Shown piece by piece: positions 36,210-44,391 of a stretch of DNA of 64,000 bases. The DNA is taken from the NCBI RefSeq assembly GCF_012034175.1, contig NZ_JAATEJ010000031.1:1-64000 (forward strand), read 5' to 3'. A model generated the notes under the pieces. It saw only the letters and a list, made by a program, of their open reading frames with translations, searched no databases and was not told the origin of the DNA. This DNA is from Actinacidiphila epipremni. Its GTDB lineage: Bacteria > Actinomycetota > Actinomycetes > Streptomycetales > Streptomycetaceae. Made by a program: the position numbers and the translations under genes. The first letter of the stretch is position 1. Each line of letters begins with the position of its first letter.

Positions 36210-37712
36210 ATGAGCGCGCGTACTTACGAAGTCCGCACCTATGGGTGCCAGATGAACGTCCACGACTCCGAGCGCCTTTCCGGGCTGCTGGAGGACGCCG
36301 GCTATGTCCGGGCCCCGGAGGGCTCGGACGGCGCGGACGTCGTCGTGTTCAACACCTGCGCGGTGCGGGAGAACGCCGACAACCGGCTCTACGGCAACCT
36401 CGGCCGGCTCGCCCCGCAGAAGGCCGCGCGGCCGGGCATGCAGATCGCGGTGGGCGGCTGCCTGGCGCAGAAGGACCGCGACACCATCGTCAAGCGCGCA
36501 CCCTGGGTCGACGTGGTCTTCGGCACCCACAACATCGGCAAATTGCCGGTGCTTCTGGAGCGGGCCAGGATCGCCGACGAGGCACAGGTGGAGATCGCCG
36601 AGGCGCTGGAGACGTTCCCCTCGACACTGCCCTCGCGCCGCGAGTCCGCCTACGCGGCATGGGTGTCGGTATCCGTCGGCTGCAACAACACCTGCACCTT
36701 CTGCATCGTGCCGGCGCTGCGCGGCAAGGAGAAGGACCGCCGGCCGGGCGACGTGCTCGCCGAGGTCGAGGCGCTGGTCGCCGAGGGCGTCATCGAGATC
36801 ACCCTGCTCGGGCAGAACGTCAACGCCTACGGCTCGGACATAGGCGACCGCGAGGCCTTCGGCAAACTGCTGCGCGCCACCGGCACGGTCGAGGGCCTGG
36901 AGCGGATCCGCTTCACCTCACCGCACCCGCGCGACTTCACCGACGACGTGATCGCCGCCATGGCCGAGACGCCCAACGTGATGCACCAGCTGCACATGCC
37001 GCTGCAGTCCGGTTCCGACCGCGTGCTGCGGGCGATGCGCCGCTCGTACCGGCAGGACCGCTACCTCGGCATCATCGAGAAGGTGCGCGCCGCGATGCCG
37101 GACGCCGCCCTCACCACCGACATCATCGTGGGCTTCCCCGGCGAGACCGAGGAGGACTTCGAGCAGACGCTGCACGTGGTGCGCGAGGCGCGCTTCGCGC
37201 AGGCCTTCACCTTCCAGTACAGCAAGCGGCCCGGCACCCCCGCCGCCGACATGGAAGGCCAGATCCCCAAGGCGGTCGTCCAGGAGCGCTACGAGCGGCT
37301 GGTCGCGCTCCAGGAGGAGATCTCCTGGGCGGAGAACAAGAAGCAGGTCGGCCGCACCCTGGAAGTGCTCGTGGCCGAGGGCGAGGGCCGCAAGGACGAC
37401 GCCACCCGCCGCCTGTCCGGACGGGCCCCCGACAACCGGCTGGTCCACTTCGAGCGCCCCGAGGGCGATCAGCCCCGGCCCGGCGACATGGTGACCGTCG
37501 AGGTGACCTACGCGGCCCCGCACCACCTGCTTGCCGAGAGCCCGGCCCGCTCCGTGCGGCGCACGCGCGCCGGCGACGCGTGGGAGCGGCGCACGACGGC
37601 CGCCGCCGCGCCGCAGCCGGCCGGCGTGATGCTGGGCATGCCGGCGGTCGGGGCGCCGGCCGCGGCTCCCGGCGGGCCGGGCGCGGCGGGGGACGGCTGC
37701 TCCGTCTGCTGA
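36210..37712 (+). CDS. miaB: tRNA-2-methylthio-N6-isopentenyladenosine synthase MiaB
   Basis: A 500-residue radical-SAM methylthiotransferase that adds the 2-methylthio group to i6A37 of tRNA after MiaA. Cluster cysteines in YGCQMNVHD (C13), FNTCAVRE and VGGCLAQ, radical-SAM motif CNNTCTFC, and C-terminal TRAM domain (about 375-445), then an Ala/Pro-rich tail ending CSVC. ATG 36210. TAGTCT at 36193-36198 predicts a start near 36205, giving a leader of only about 5 nt. miaA is 3 kb downstream. Confidence 0.95.
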   Translation: MSARTYEVRTYGCQMNVHDSERLSGLLEDAGYVRAPEGSDGADVVVFNTCAVRENADNRLYGNLGRLAPQKAARPGMQIAVGGCLAQKDRDTIVKRAPWVDVVFGTHNIGKLPVLLERARIADEAQVEIAEALETFPSTLPSRRESAYAAWVSVSVGCNNTCTFCIVPALRGKEKDRRPGDVLAEVEALVAEGVIEITLLGQNVNAYGSDIGDREAFGKLLRATGTVEGLERIRFTSPHPRDFTDDVIAAMAETPNVMHQLHMPLQSGSDRVLRAMRRSYRQDRYLGIIEKVRAAMPDAALTTDIIVGFPGETEEDFEQTLHVVREARFAQAFTFQYSKRPGTPAADMEGQIPKAVVQERYERLVALQEEISWAENKKQVGRTLEVLVAEGEGRKDDATRRLSGRAPDNRLVHFERPEGDQPRPGDMVTVEVTYAAPHHLLAESPARSVRRTRAGDAWERRTTAAAAPQPAGVMLGMPAVGAPAAAPGGPGAAGDGCSVC

Positions 37713-37840
37713 CGCGGGGCCGGTTTCCGCGAGGGCGGCGGGAGCGGTCCGCGGCCCGCCTGCCACGGACGGCTCCTCCGGGTGTTTGGTGACGGCGCTG
37801 TCGGGCGCCGGTGTCACACCCCGGCGGTAGGGTGTCGATC

Positions 37841-38584
37841 ATGCTGGTCGCCGCCGCAGTCTGCCCGTGCCCGCCACTCCTGGTCCCCGACGTGGCGGCG
37901 GGCGCCGCGCCCGAGCTGGACGTGCTGCGGGCGGCCTGCGCCGACGCGGTCGGCCTGCTGGCCGCCTCCCGGCCCGACGTGCTGGTGGCGGTGGGCCCGG
38001 CCGAGCATTCGGGGCGCGGCGTCTTCCCCGCCGGCACGCCCGGCAGCTTCCGGCCGTTCGGCGTCGCCCTGGACGTACGGCTCGGCAGGGCGCCCGAGGA
38101 GGGCGAGGGGGCGGCTGAGGGGCCCGCAGCCGCCGGTGGGCCGGTACGCGCCCTGCCGCCGTCGCTGGCGGTGGCGGCGTGGCTGCTGCGCGGCTGGAAC
38201 GGCGGGCCGGTGACGGGGCTCGGTGTGGGGGAACGCCTGGAGCCGGAGCGCTGCACCGCCGAGGGGCGGACCCTGGCCGCGTCGGCGTCGCGGGTCGCCA
38301 TGCTCGTGATGGGCGACGGCAGCGCCTCGCGGACGGTGAAGGCCCCCGGCTATCTCGACGAGCGCGCGGTCGGCTTCGACGCGTCCGTCGCGGCGGCCCT
38401 GGCGGCGGCGGACACCGAGGCCCTGGCGCGTCTGGACCAGGAACTCGCCGGAGAGCTGGGGGCTGCCGGGCGGGCGCCCTGGCAGCTGCTGGCGGGCGCG
38501 GCGGCAGGCGCGGGCCTGACCGGCGAGCTGCTCTACGACGCCGCGCCCTACGGCGTGGGATATTTCGTGGCCACCTGGACCTGA
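37841..38584 (+). CDS. Class III extradiol dioxygenase-like (LigB/MEMO fold) protein
   Basis: A 247-residue protein. It begins MLVAAAVCPCPPLLVPDV, continues with LVAVGPAEHSGRGVF, ALPPSLAVAAWLL and MLVMGDGSASRTVKAPGYLDERAVGFDASVAAALAAAD, and ends DAAPYGVGYFVATW, features of actinobacterial proteins annotated as class III extradiol ring-cleavage dioxygenase, subunit B-like. The usual metal-binding His set is not obvious, so activity is unproven. It sits between miaB and miaA as in other streptomycetes. TAGGGT at 37828-37833 predicts transcription from 37840, one base before this ATG; an upstream in-frame start at 37811 is therefore less likely. Confidence 0.75.
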   Translation: MLVAAAVCPCPPLLVPDVAAGAAPELDVLRAACADAVGLLAASRPDVLVAVGPAEHSGRGVFPAGTPGSFRPFGVALDVRLGRAPEEGEGAAEGPAAAGGPVRALPPSLAVAAWLLRGWNGGPVTGLGVGERLEPERCTAEGRTLAASASRVAMLVMGDGSASRTVKAPGYLDERAVGFDASVAAALAAADTEALARLDQELAGELGAAGRAPWQLLAGAAAGAGLTGELLYDAAPYGVGYFVATWT

Positions 38585-38682
38585 GCGCCGCCTGGGCCTG
38601 AGCGTCGGCCCGCGCCGGACGCGCCTCGCCCATGAGCCTCACCGCACGTGGCGGCCCGCACCCGTACCGGCGCGTGGACAAG

Positions 38683-38705
38683 CCGCGGAAGGTGGAATTC
38701 CGCGG
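38683..38705. terminator. Hairpin between convergent genes
   Basis: CCGCGGAA and TTCCGCGG form an 8-bp stem with a 7-nt loop in the 203-bp gap between the LigB-like gene and the convergent antitoxin-like gene. It may terminate one or both transcripts. Nothing else is evident in this gap. Confidence 0.45.
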
Positions 38706-38787
38706 CCGTCCGGTCCTTCTCGCCGTCCTTGCGCCGTCAACAGGCCAGGACGGCGCCCGCCCGGGTCGAGGCGGGGGAGCGCGGGTG

Positions 38788-39015
38788 TCAGGTCTGTCCG
38801 CCGCCGCCCTTGTCGCCGAGGTTGCGCGCGGCGTCCTTCGCCTTCTGCGTACCGGTTTTGATCTTGTCCGAGTACTTCCCGCCGGTCTTCGAGTCGGCGG
38901 TCTGCGCCGCCTTGTCGATGCCGGACTCGACCTTGTCGCCGTGCTGCTGCGCGTAGTCGCCGGCCTTGCTCCTGGCCATGCCGAGCTTGTCCTTGATCGT
39001 GTCCATGAAGCCCAT
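38788..39015 (-). CDS. Small antitoxin-like protein (Rv0909/MT0933-type)
   Basis: A 75-residue Lys/Asp/Ala-rich, probably helical protein (MGFMDTIKDKLGMARSKAGDYAQQHGDKVESGIDKAAQ in outline, ending DLGDKGGGGQT) similar to the Rv0909-type antitoxin family, common as a solitary gene near miaA in streptomycetes. No toxin gene is beside it, so an antitoxin role is doubtful; a small stress protein is equally possible. AAGGTG before the ATG at 39015 supports this start; in-frame codons up to 39111 are not conserved in character. Confidence 0.75.
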   Translation of the reverse strand: MGFMDTIKDKLGMARSKAGDYAQQHGDKVESGIDKAAQTADSKTGGKYSDKIKTGTQKAKDAARNLGDKGGGGQT

Positions 39016-39227
39016 CTGGCACCTTCCCTCGAAGATGACGCGATCGGGGGCGACGCTGTGCGCCGCGCTGTGACACCAGCCCCTAGGAGCAGGCAAAGCG
39101 TCACAAAACACCCTTTCCGTCTTCCGACGATACTCGCGCGACGGCGAACGCGCGCCACCGCGGGCGAGGGGCCGTACGCCACCGGGCCGGGGGCCGAGGG
39201 GTCGGAGATCTTTGGGAGACTTGCGGT

Positions 39228-40151
39228 GTGAAGAACCGTGTGATCGCCGTCGTCGGACCGACCGCGGCCGGGAAGTCCGACCTCGGCGTCGCGTTGGCCA
39301 GGGCGCTGGGCGGCGAGGTGATCAACGCCGACTCGATGCAGCTCTACCGCGGCATGGACATCGGCACCGCCAAGCTCACCCCGGACGAGCGGCAGGGCGT
39401 CCCGCACCATCTGCTGGACATCTGGGACGTCACGCAGGCCGCCAACGTCGCGGACTACCAGCGGCTCGCCCGCGCCGAGATCGACCGCCTGCACGCCGCG
39501 GGGCGGGTCCCGGTGCTCGTCGGCGGCTCCGGGCTGTACGTGCGCGCCGCGATCGACCCGCTGGAGTTCCCCGGCACCGACCCGGCCGTACGCGCCCGGC
39601 TGGAGGCCGAACTGGAACTGCGCGGCCCCGGCGCGCTGCACGCCCGGCTGGCCGCCCTCGATCCGGCCGCGGCGCAGCTCATCCTCCCCAGCAACGGCCG
39701 GCGGATCGTCCGCGCCCTGGAGGTCGTGGAGATCACCGGGCGGCCCTTCACCGCGAGCCTCCCCGAGTCCGGCGCGGCCGAGTCCGTCTACGACACCGTG
39801 CAGATCGGGGTAGACGTGCCGCGCCCAGTGCTCGACGAGCGCATCGTGCGGCGCGTGGACCGTATGTGGGCCGCGGGACTGGTGGACGAGGTGCGCGCAC
39901 TGGAGGCCGCCGGGCTGCGCGAAGGCCGTACGGCCTCCCGGGCCCTCGGCTACCAGCAGGTGCTGGCCTCCTTCGCCGGCGCGTGCACGGACGAGGAGGC
40001 GCGGGCGGAGACCGCCAGGGCCACCCGGCGCTTCGCGCGGCGCCAGGACTCGTGGTTCCGCCGGGACGGCCGTGTGCACTGGCTCACGGCGCAGGGAGCG
40101 GAACTGACGGGCCGTGCGCTGACGTTGCTCGAAGAAGCGGTCACAGCCTGA
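39228..40151 (+). CDS. miaA: tRNA dimethylallyltransferase MiaA
   Basis: A 307-residue enzyme that transfers the isopentenyl group from DMAPP to A37 of tRNAs reading UNN codons. P-loop GPTAAGKS at 10-17, DSMQLYRGMDIGTAK, VGGSGLYVRA, and the C-terminal GYQQVL and TRRFARRQDSWFRRD. It provides the substrate for MiaB. GTG start: GAGACT at 39216-39221 lies at -12 to -7 from it (leaderless), although GGGAG overlapping this could also act as a ribosome site. Confidence 0.95.
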   Translation: MKNRVIAVVGPTAAGKSDLGVALARALGGEVINADSMQLYRGMDIGTAKLTPDERQGVPHHLLDIWDVTQAANVADYQRLARAEIDRLHAAGRVPVLVGGSGLYVRAAIDPLEFPGTDPAVRARLEAELELRGPGALHARLAALDPAAAQLILPSNGRRIVRALEVVEITGRPFTASLPESGAAESVYDTVQIGVDVPRPVLDERIVRRVDRMWAAGLVDEVRALEAAGLREGRTASRALGYQQVLASFAGACTDEEARAETARATRRFARRQDSWFRRDGRVHWLTAQGAELTGRALTLLEEAVTA

Positions 40152-40256
40152 TCACGTGATGGCATCGGGACGCTCCGGCGCCCCGGAGCGGCCCTGCGAC
40201 CGTGCCATCATCAAGCATCCAGCTACGGTCTCGGAGACTTGGGAGGGCGCGTGGCG

Positions 40257-40808
40257 ATGGCACTCGGCCCACGCGACACCCCCCAGGGGCGCGACTCGGC
40301 GGCGGACTCGTATGAGTCACACGCGTCACACGACGCGCAGGAATCGCGTGACGTCTCGGCGGACGGCCCGCAGCCGCGCGACGAACCCCCTCTCGTGGAC
40401 TCGCTCGGCGACCCCGTCGACCTGCTCGACCCGCTGGCGGCGATCGACGCGGTCCTGCCCCTGGAAGGCGCCCAGTCCTTCCGGGAGCTGCGCCCGCAGC
40501 GGCGGCTGCGCGCCTGGCAGCTCGCGCCGATCATCGCCCTGGCGGTGGGCGGCTCGCTGATGTTCGCCTTCCCGCTCGCCTTCGAGTCCGGCGACGCCGG
40601 CCCCGTCGTCGCGATGCTCGGGCTGCTGCTGTGCTGCTGCTCCGCCGGATGGGGCCTGATGGCCGCCCGCCGCGTCGGCTACACCTGGCCGGGGCTGCCG
40701 GCCCGCGGCTCCGGCGGCCGGACCGACTGGCGCTTCGTGGCCGGCTACACCGTCGTGATCGCCCTGTTCGCCGTCCTGGCCGTCTGGCGCGTCGCCCGGC
40801 TGCGCTGA
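40257..40808 (+). CDS. Predicted membrane protein downstream of miaA
   Basis: A 183-residue protein of unknown function. The first ~90 residues are Asp/Ser-rich and probably disordered; then three membrane segments (about 92-110 LAPIIALAVGGSLMFAFPLAF, 120-140 VVAMLGLLLCCCSAGWGLMAA, 158-177 FVAGYTVVIALFAVLAVW). The ATG at 40257 has GGAGGG 9 nt upstream; GTG 40251 is too close to it. TACGGT at 40224-40229 may be the -10. It is a usual neighbour between miaA and dapF in Streptomyces. A 10-bp palindrome ATCACGTGAT (40151-40160) lies upstream at the miaA stop. Confidence 0.75.
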   Translation: MALGPRDTPQGRDSAADSYESHASHDAQESRDVSADGPQPRDEPPLVDSLGDPVDLLDPLAAIDAVLPLEGAQSFRELRPQRRLRAWQLAPIIALAVGGSLMFAFPLAFESGDAGPVVAMLGLLLCCCSAGWGLMAARRVGYTWPGLPARGSGGRTDWRFVAGYTVVIALFAVLAVWRVARLR

Positions 40809-40841
40809 CCGCCTGCCGCCGCCCCACCGCGGTGGGCCGCG

Positions 40842-40847
40842 TACGAT
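40842..40847 (+). promoter_or_regulatory. -10 box of dapF (leaderless position)
   Basis: TACGAT at -12 to -7 relative to the GTG of dapF. A perfect 14-bp palindrome CCCACCGCGGTGGG (40823-40836) sits just upstream in the -35 region and may be an operator or the end of the preceding transcript. Confidence 0.6.
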
Positions 40848-40853
40848 CAAGGG

Positions 40854-41762
40854 GTGACTGACGCGCACCACGGCACCGCCCCGACCGTCTTCCTCAAGGG
40901 CCACGGGACCGAGAACGACTTCGTGATCATCCCCGACCCGGACGGTCGGCTGGACCTGTCCGCGGCCCAGGCGGCCCGGCTGTGCGACCGGCGCGCCGGG
41001 ATCGGCGGCGACGGACTGCTGCGGGTCGTGAGATCGGCCGCCCACCCCGAGGCCGCGGCGCTCGCCGACCGCGCCGAGTGGTTCATGGACTACCGCAACA
41101 GCGACGGCAGCATCGCCGAGATGTGCGGCAACGGAGTCCGCGTCTTCGCCCGCTACCTCCAGCGGGCCGGCCTCGCCGGCGCCGGCGACCTCGCCGTCGC
41201 GACCCGCGCGGGCATCCGCGAGGTCCACATCGCCAAGGACGGCCACGACGGCACCGGCGGGGAGATCACCGTCGACATGGGCCCCGCGACCCTGCCCGGA
41301 GGCGACGTCACCGTCATCGTCGGAGCGCGCACCTGGCCCGCGGTGAACGTCAACATGGGCAACCCGCATGCCGTGGCCTTCGTCGACGACCTCGACGACG
41401 CGGGCGCCCTCCTGCGGGCCCCGGGCGTCGCGCCCGCCGAGACCTACCCCACCGGCACCAACGTCGAGTTCGTCGTCGACCGGGGACCCCGCCACGTGGC
41501 CATGCGCGTCCACGAGCGCGGCTCGGGGGAGACCCGCTCGTGCGGCACCGGCGCCTGCGCCGTCATGGTCGCGGCGGCCCGCCGTGACGGCCTCGACCCG
41601 GCGCGCACCGGCCACCCCGTCACCTACACCGTCGACCTGCCGGGCGGCCGGCTGGTGGTCACCGAGCGCACCGACGGGCGGATCGAGATGACCGGACCCG
41701 CCGTCATCGTCGCCGAGGGAGTCATCGAACCCGCCCTGCTGGGCGCCGAGCCCGCGCCCTGA
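40854..41762 (+). CDS. dapF: Diaminopimelate epimerase
   Basis: A 302-residue enzyme converting LL- to meso-diaminopimelate; streptomycetes use LL-DAP in the wall, so its main role here is probably lysine synthesis. The two catalytic cysteines are C91 (EMCGNGVR) and C230 (SCGTGACAV), each in its family motif. GHGTENDFVII at the N-terminus and GNPHAVAFVDD in the middle fit as well. GTG start with the -10 box exactly 12 nt upstream suggests a leaderless mRNA. Confidence 0.96.
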   Translation: MTDAHHGTAPTVFLKGHGTENDFVIIPDPDGRLDLSAAQAARLCDRRAGIGGDGLLRVVRSAAHPEAAALADRAEWFMDYRNSDGSIAEMCGNGVRVFARYLQRAGLAGAGDLAVATRAGIREVHIAKDGHDGTGGEITVDMGPATLPGGDVTVIVGARTWPAVNVNMGNPHAVAFVDDLDDAGALLRAPGVAPAETYPTGTNVEFVVDRGPRHVAMRVHERGSGETRSCGTGACAVMVAAARRDGLDPARTGHPVTYTVDLPGGRLVVTERTDGRIEMTGPAVIVAEGVIEPALLGAEPAP

Positions 41763-41966
41763 CACCCGCGCGGCCCGCCCGCCATTGTCGCCACCACCGC
41801 CCATTCCGCCAGGAATCCCCGTACACCATCCCTCGAACGGGTGATGGGGATCACTCTCGGCGAGAGCGCGACGGCCGCACGTGGTGGGCTCGATAGCATC
41901 AATCACCGGCGCGGCCCCGAGTCGTGCGAGGGCTTCCGCGGCCGGTCCACGCTGCCGGAGGTGTCG

Positions 41967-44189
41967 ATGAGCGCAGACAACGCGACGGACGCCGGGCGCG
42001 TCGCCGAAGCCCGGCGGCGCGGTCTGCTCCGTATCGATCTGCGCCGGCTCGGCCGCGCCGCACTGCTCGGCCCGGGCACCCGGGACCGGCTGCCCGGCGC
42101 CATCGAACACCTCATCAAGGTCCACCGCGCCCGACATCCGCACAGCGGCCCCGAGGCGATCGAGACCCTCCGCAGGGCCTACGTCCTCGCCGAGTCCTCG
42201 CACCGCGGCCAGACCCGCAAGAGCGGCGAGCCGTACATCACCCACCCCCTCGCGGTCACGCTGATCCTGGCCGAACTCGGCGCCGAGACCACGACCCTGA
42301 CGGCGTCCCTGCTGCACGACACCGTCGAGGACACCGAGGTGACGCTGGACCAGGTCCGCGAGGAGTTCGGCGCTGAGGTCACCTACCTCGTCGACGGCGT
42401 CACCAAGCTGGAGAAGGTCGACTACGGCGCCGCCGCGGAGCCCGAGACCTTCCGCAAGATGCTCGTCGCCACCGGCAGCGACGTGCGCGTCATGGCCATC
42501 AAGCTCGCCGACCGCCTGCACAATGTCCGCACGCTCGGCGTGATGCGGCCCGACAAGCAGGCCAGGATCGCCCGTGTCACCCGCGACGTGCTCATCCCGC
42601 TCGCCGAGCGGCTGGGCGTGCAGGCGCTGAAGACCGAGCTGGAGGACCGGGTCTTCGCGATCCTCCACCCGGCCGAATACGCCCGCACCCAGGCCATGAT
42701 CGCGGCCAACGCCGAGCGGCCCGACCTGCTCGCCTCCATCGCCGAGGACCTGCGCGCGGTGCTGCGCGAGGCCGACATCCCGGCCGAGGTCGCGATCCGC
42801 CCGCGGCACGCGGTCTCCCTGCACCGCCTGCTGCTCAAGCGCGGCGGGACGGAACTGGGCAGCGGCGACTTCGGGCGGCTGCTGGTGCTGGTCGGAGAGG
42901 ACGCCGACTGCTACGCGGTCCTCGGCGAACTCCACACCTGCTTCACGCCGGTGATCGCGGAGTTCAAGGACTTCATCGCCGCGCCCAAGTTCAACCTCTA
43001 CCAGTCGCTGCACACCGCCATCGCCGACGCGCAGGGCCGCATCGCCGAAGTCCTCGTCCGCACCCGGCAGATGCACCGGATCGCCGAGGCCGGGGTGATC
43101 GCCCTCGGCCATCGGCACGCCGCCGCCCAGCGCCTGCGCTCCTCCGCCGGCGGCCCCCCGCCGGTCCCGGGAGCCGCCGCGCGCACCGCCGCGCACCCCT
43201 CGGCCAGCGGATCCCGGTCCGCCGCCGAGGCGTGGGGCACGGTGGACCCGAGCCGGCCGGGCTGGCTCGCCCGGCTGCTGGAGTGGCAGCGCGACGCGCC
43301 CGACCCGGACATCTTCTGGACCGCGCTGCGCGACGACCTGGCCCAGGACCGCGAGATCACCGTCTTCACCGCGGACGGCGACGTCACCCGCCCGGTCCGG
43401 CTGCCCGCCGGTGCCAGCTGCGTGGACGCCGCCTACGCCGTGCACGGCGAGGACGGCCACCGATGTATCGGCGTACGCGTCAACGGCCGGCTGGCACCGC
43501 TGGGCACCCGGTTGCGCGACGGTGACAGCCTGCAACTGCTGCTGGACGCCGGCGCGGCACCGCGCCCCGGCGCGGACTGGCTGGAGCACGCCGCCACCCC
43601 CGCCGCCCGGATCGCGATCACCCGCTGGCTGGCCGGGCATCCGGCGCCGGCCGACGACGAGCAGCCCGCCGCGCTCCCTGCGCTCCGCCCCGCGAAACCG
43701 GAGGCGGAACCGCGCCCCGAGCAGCCCGTCGCCGTGACCGACCTGCCGGACGCCACCGTCCGCCTCGCCCGCTGCTGCACGCCCGTCCCGCCCGACGCGG
43801 TGACGGGCTTCGTCGTCCGCGGCGGCATCGTGACCGTCCACCGCGTCGAGTGCCCCACCACCGCCCGGATGACCGCGGCCGGCCGCAGGTCCGTCCCCGT
43901 GGGATGGCGGGACGGCGCGCAGGCCGGCGGCTACCGCGCCACCGTGCTCGCCGAGGCACTCAGCCGCCCCCGGCTGCTCGCCGACCTGACCGAGGCCATC
44001 GCCGCCGAGGGCGTCGGCATCGTCTCGGCGGCCGTGGAGCCGCCGCAGGAGCTGCGCGTACGCCACACGTACACGGTGGAACTGACCGACCCGCACGCCC
44101 TGGCCGGCCTCATGCGGGCCATGCGTGCGGTCCCGGGCGTCTACGACGTCTACCGGGCCCGTCCGGCGGTCGCCGCCGGCAGTGGCTGA
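41967..44189 (+). CDS. rshA: RelA/SpoT homologue RshA ((p)ppGpp metabolism)
   Basis: A 740-residue RelA/SpoT-type protein. The N-terminal HD hydrolase is complete (HRGQTRKSGEPYITHPLAV, LLHDTVEDTE, KLADRLHNVRTL). The synthetase region keeps most residues (GDFGRLLVLV Asp, EFKDFIAAPKFNLYQSLHT, EVLVRT Glu), but the usual GRPKHxYSIY is IRPRHAVSLH and the Gln of EVQIRT is Leu. A variable Ala/Pro insert (about 395-425), a TGS domain (about 465-530) and a C-terminal ACT domain follow. S. coelicolor rshA (SCO5794) is the second homologue beside relA and sits next to dapF. ATG 41967 has GGAGG upstream; GATAGC/TAGCAT at 41891-41899 may be the -10. Confidence 0.9.
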   Translation: MSADNATDAGRVAEARRRGLLRIDLRRLGRAALLGPGTRDRLPGAIEHLIKVHRARHPHSGPEAIETLRRAYVLAESSHRGQTRKSGEPYITHPLAVTLILAELGAETTTLTASLLHDTVEDTEVTLDQVREEFGAEVTYLVDGVTKLEKVDYGAAAEPETFRKMLVATGSDVRVMAIKLADRLHNVRTLGVMRPDKQARIARVTRDVLIPLAERLGVQALKTELEDRVFAILHPAEYARTQAMIAANAERPDLLASIAEDLRAVLREADIPAEVAIRPRHAVSLHRLLLKRGGTELGSGDFGRLLVLVGEDADCYAVLGELHTCFTPVIAEFKDFIAAPKFNLYQSLHTAIADAQGRIAEVLVRTRQMHRIAEAGVIALGHRHAAAQRLRSSAGGPPPVPGAAARTAAHPSASGSRSAAEAWGTVDPSRPGWLARLLEWQRDAPDPDIFWTALRDDLAQDREITVFTADGDVTRPVRLPAGASCVDAAYAVHGEDGHRCIGVRVNGRLAPLGTRLRDGDSLQLLLDAGAAPRPGADWLEHAATPAARIAITRWLAGHPAPADDEQPAALPALRPAKPEAEPRPEQPVAVTDLPDATVRLARCCTPVPPDAVTGFVVRGGIVTVHRVECPTTARMTAAGRRSVPVGWRDGAQAGGYRATVLAEALSRPRLLADLTEAIAAEGVGIVSAAVEPPQELRVRHTYTVELTDPHALAGLMRAMRAVPGVYDVYRARPAVAAGSG

Positions 44190-44391
44190 TGCGCTCCTTC
44201 TGGTCACGTTGAGTGGCTACCCGGTGACGGCGCCCCCGTACCCTCGCCGACGCCACCCGTACGAGTGGACTCAGGCCGCGCGCACCCGCCGGGAAACACA
44301 CGTGACCGCGGCCGTTCGGCGTGCGACCATCGTAATGACGGCGCGTACACGCGCCGCCCACGAAACGGGATGAAACCTACCTAAGGATCTG

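Noticed and set aside
38788..39015. Toxin-antitoxin pair
   Set aside because: Only the antitoxin-like gene is present; the neighbours are core genes and no small toxin frame with a ribosome site was seen.
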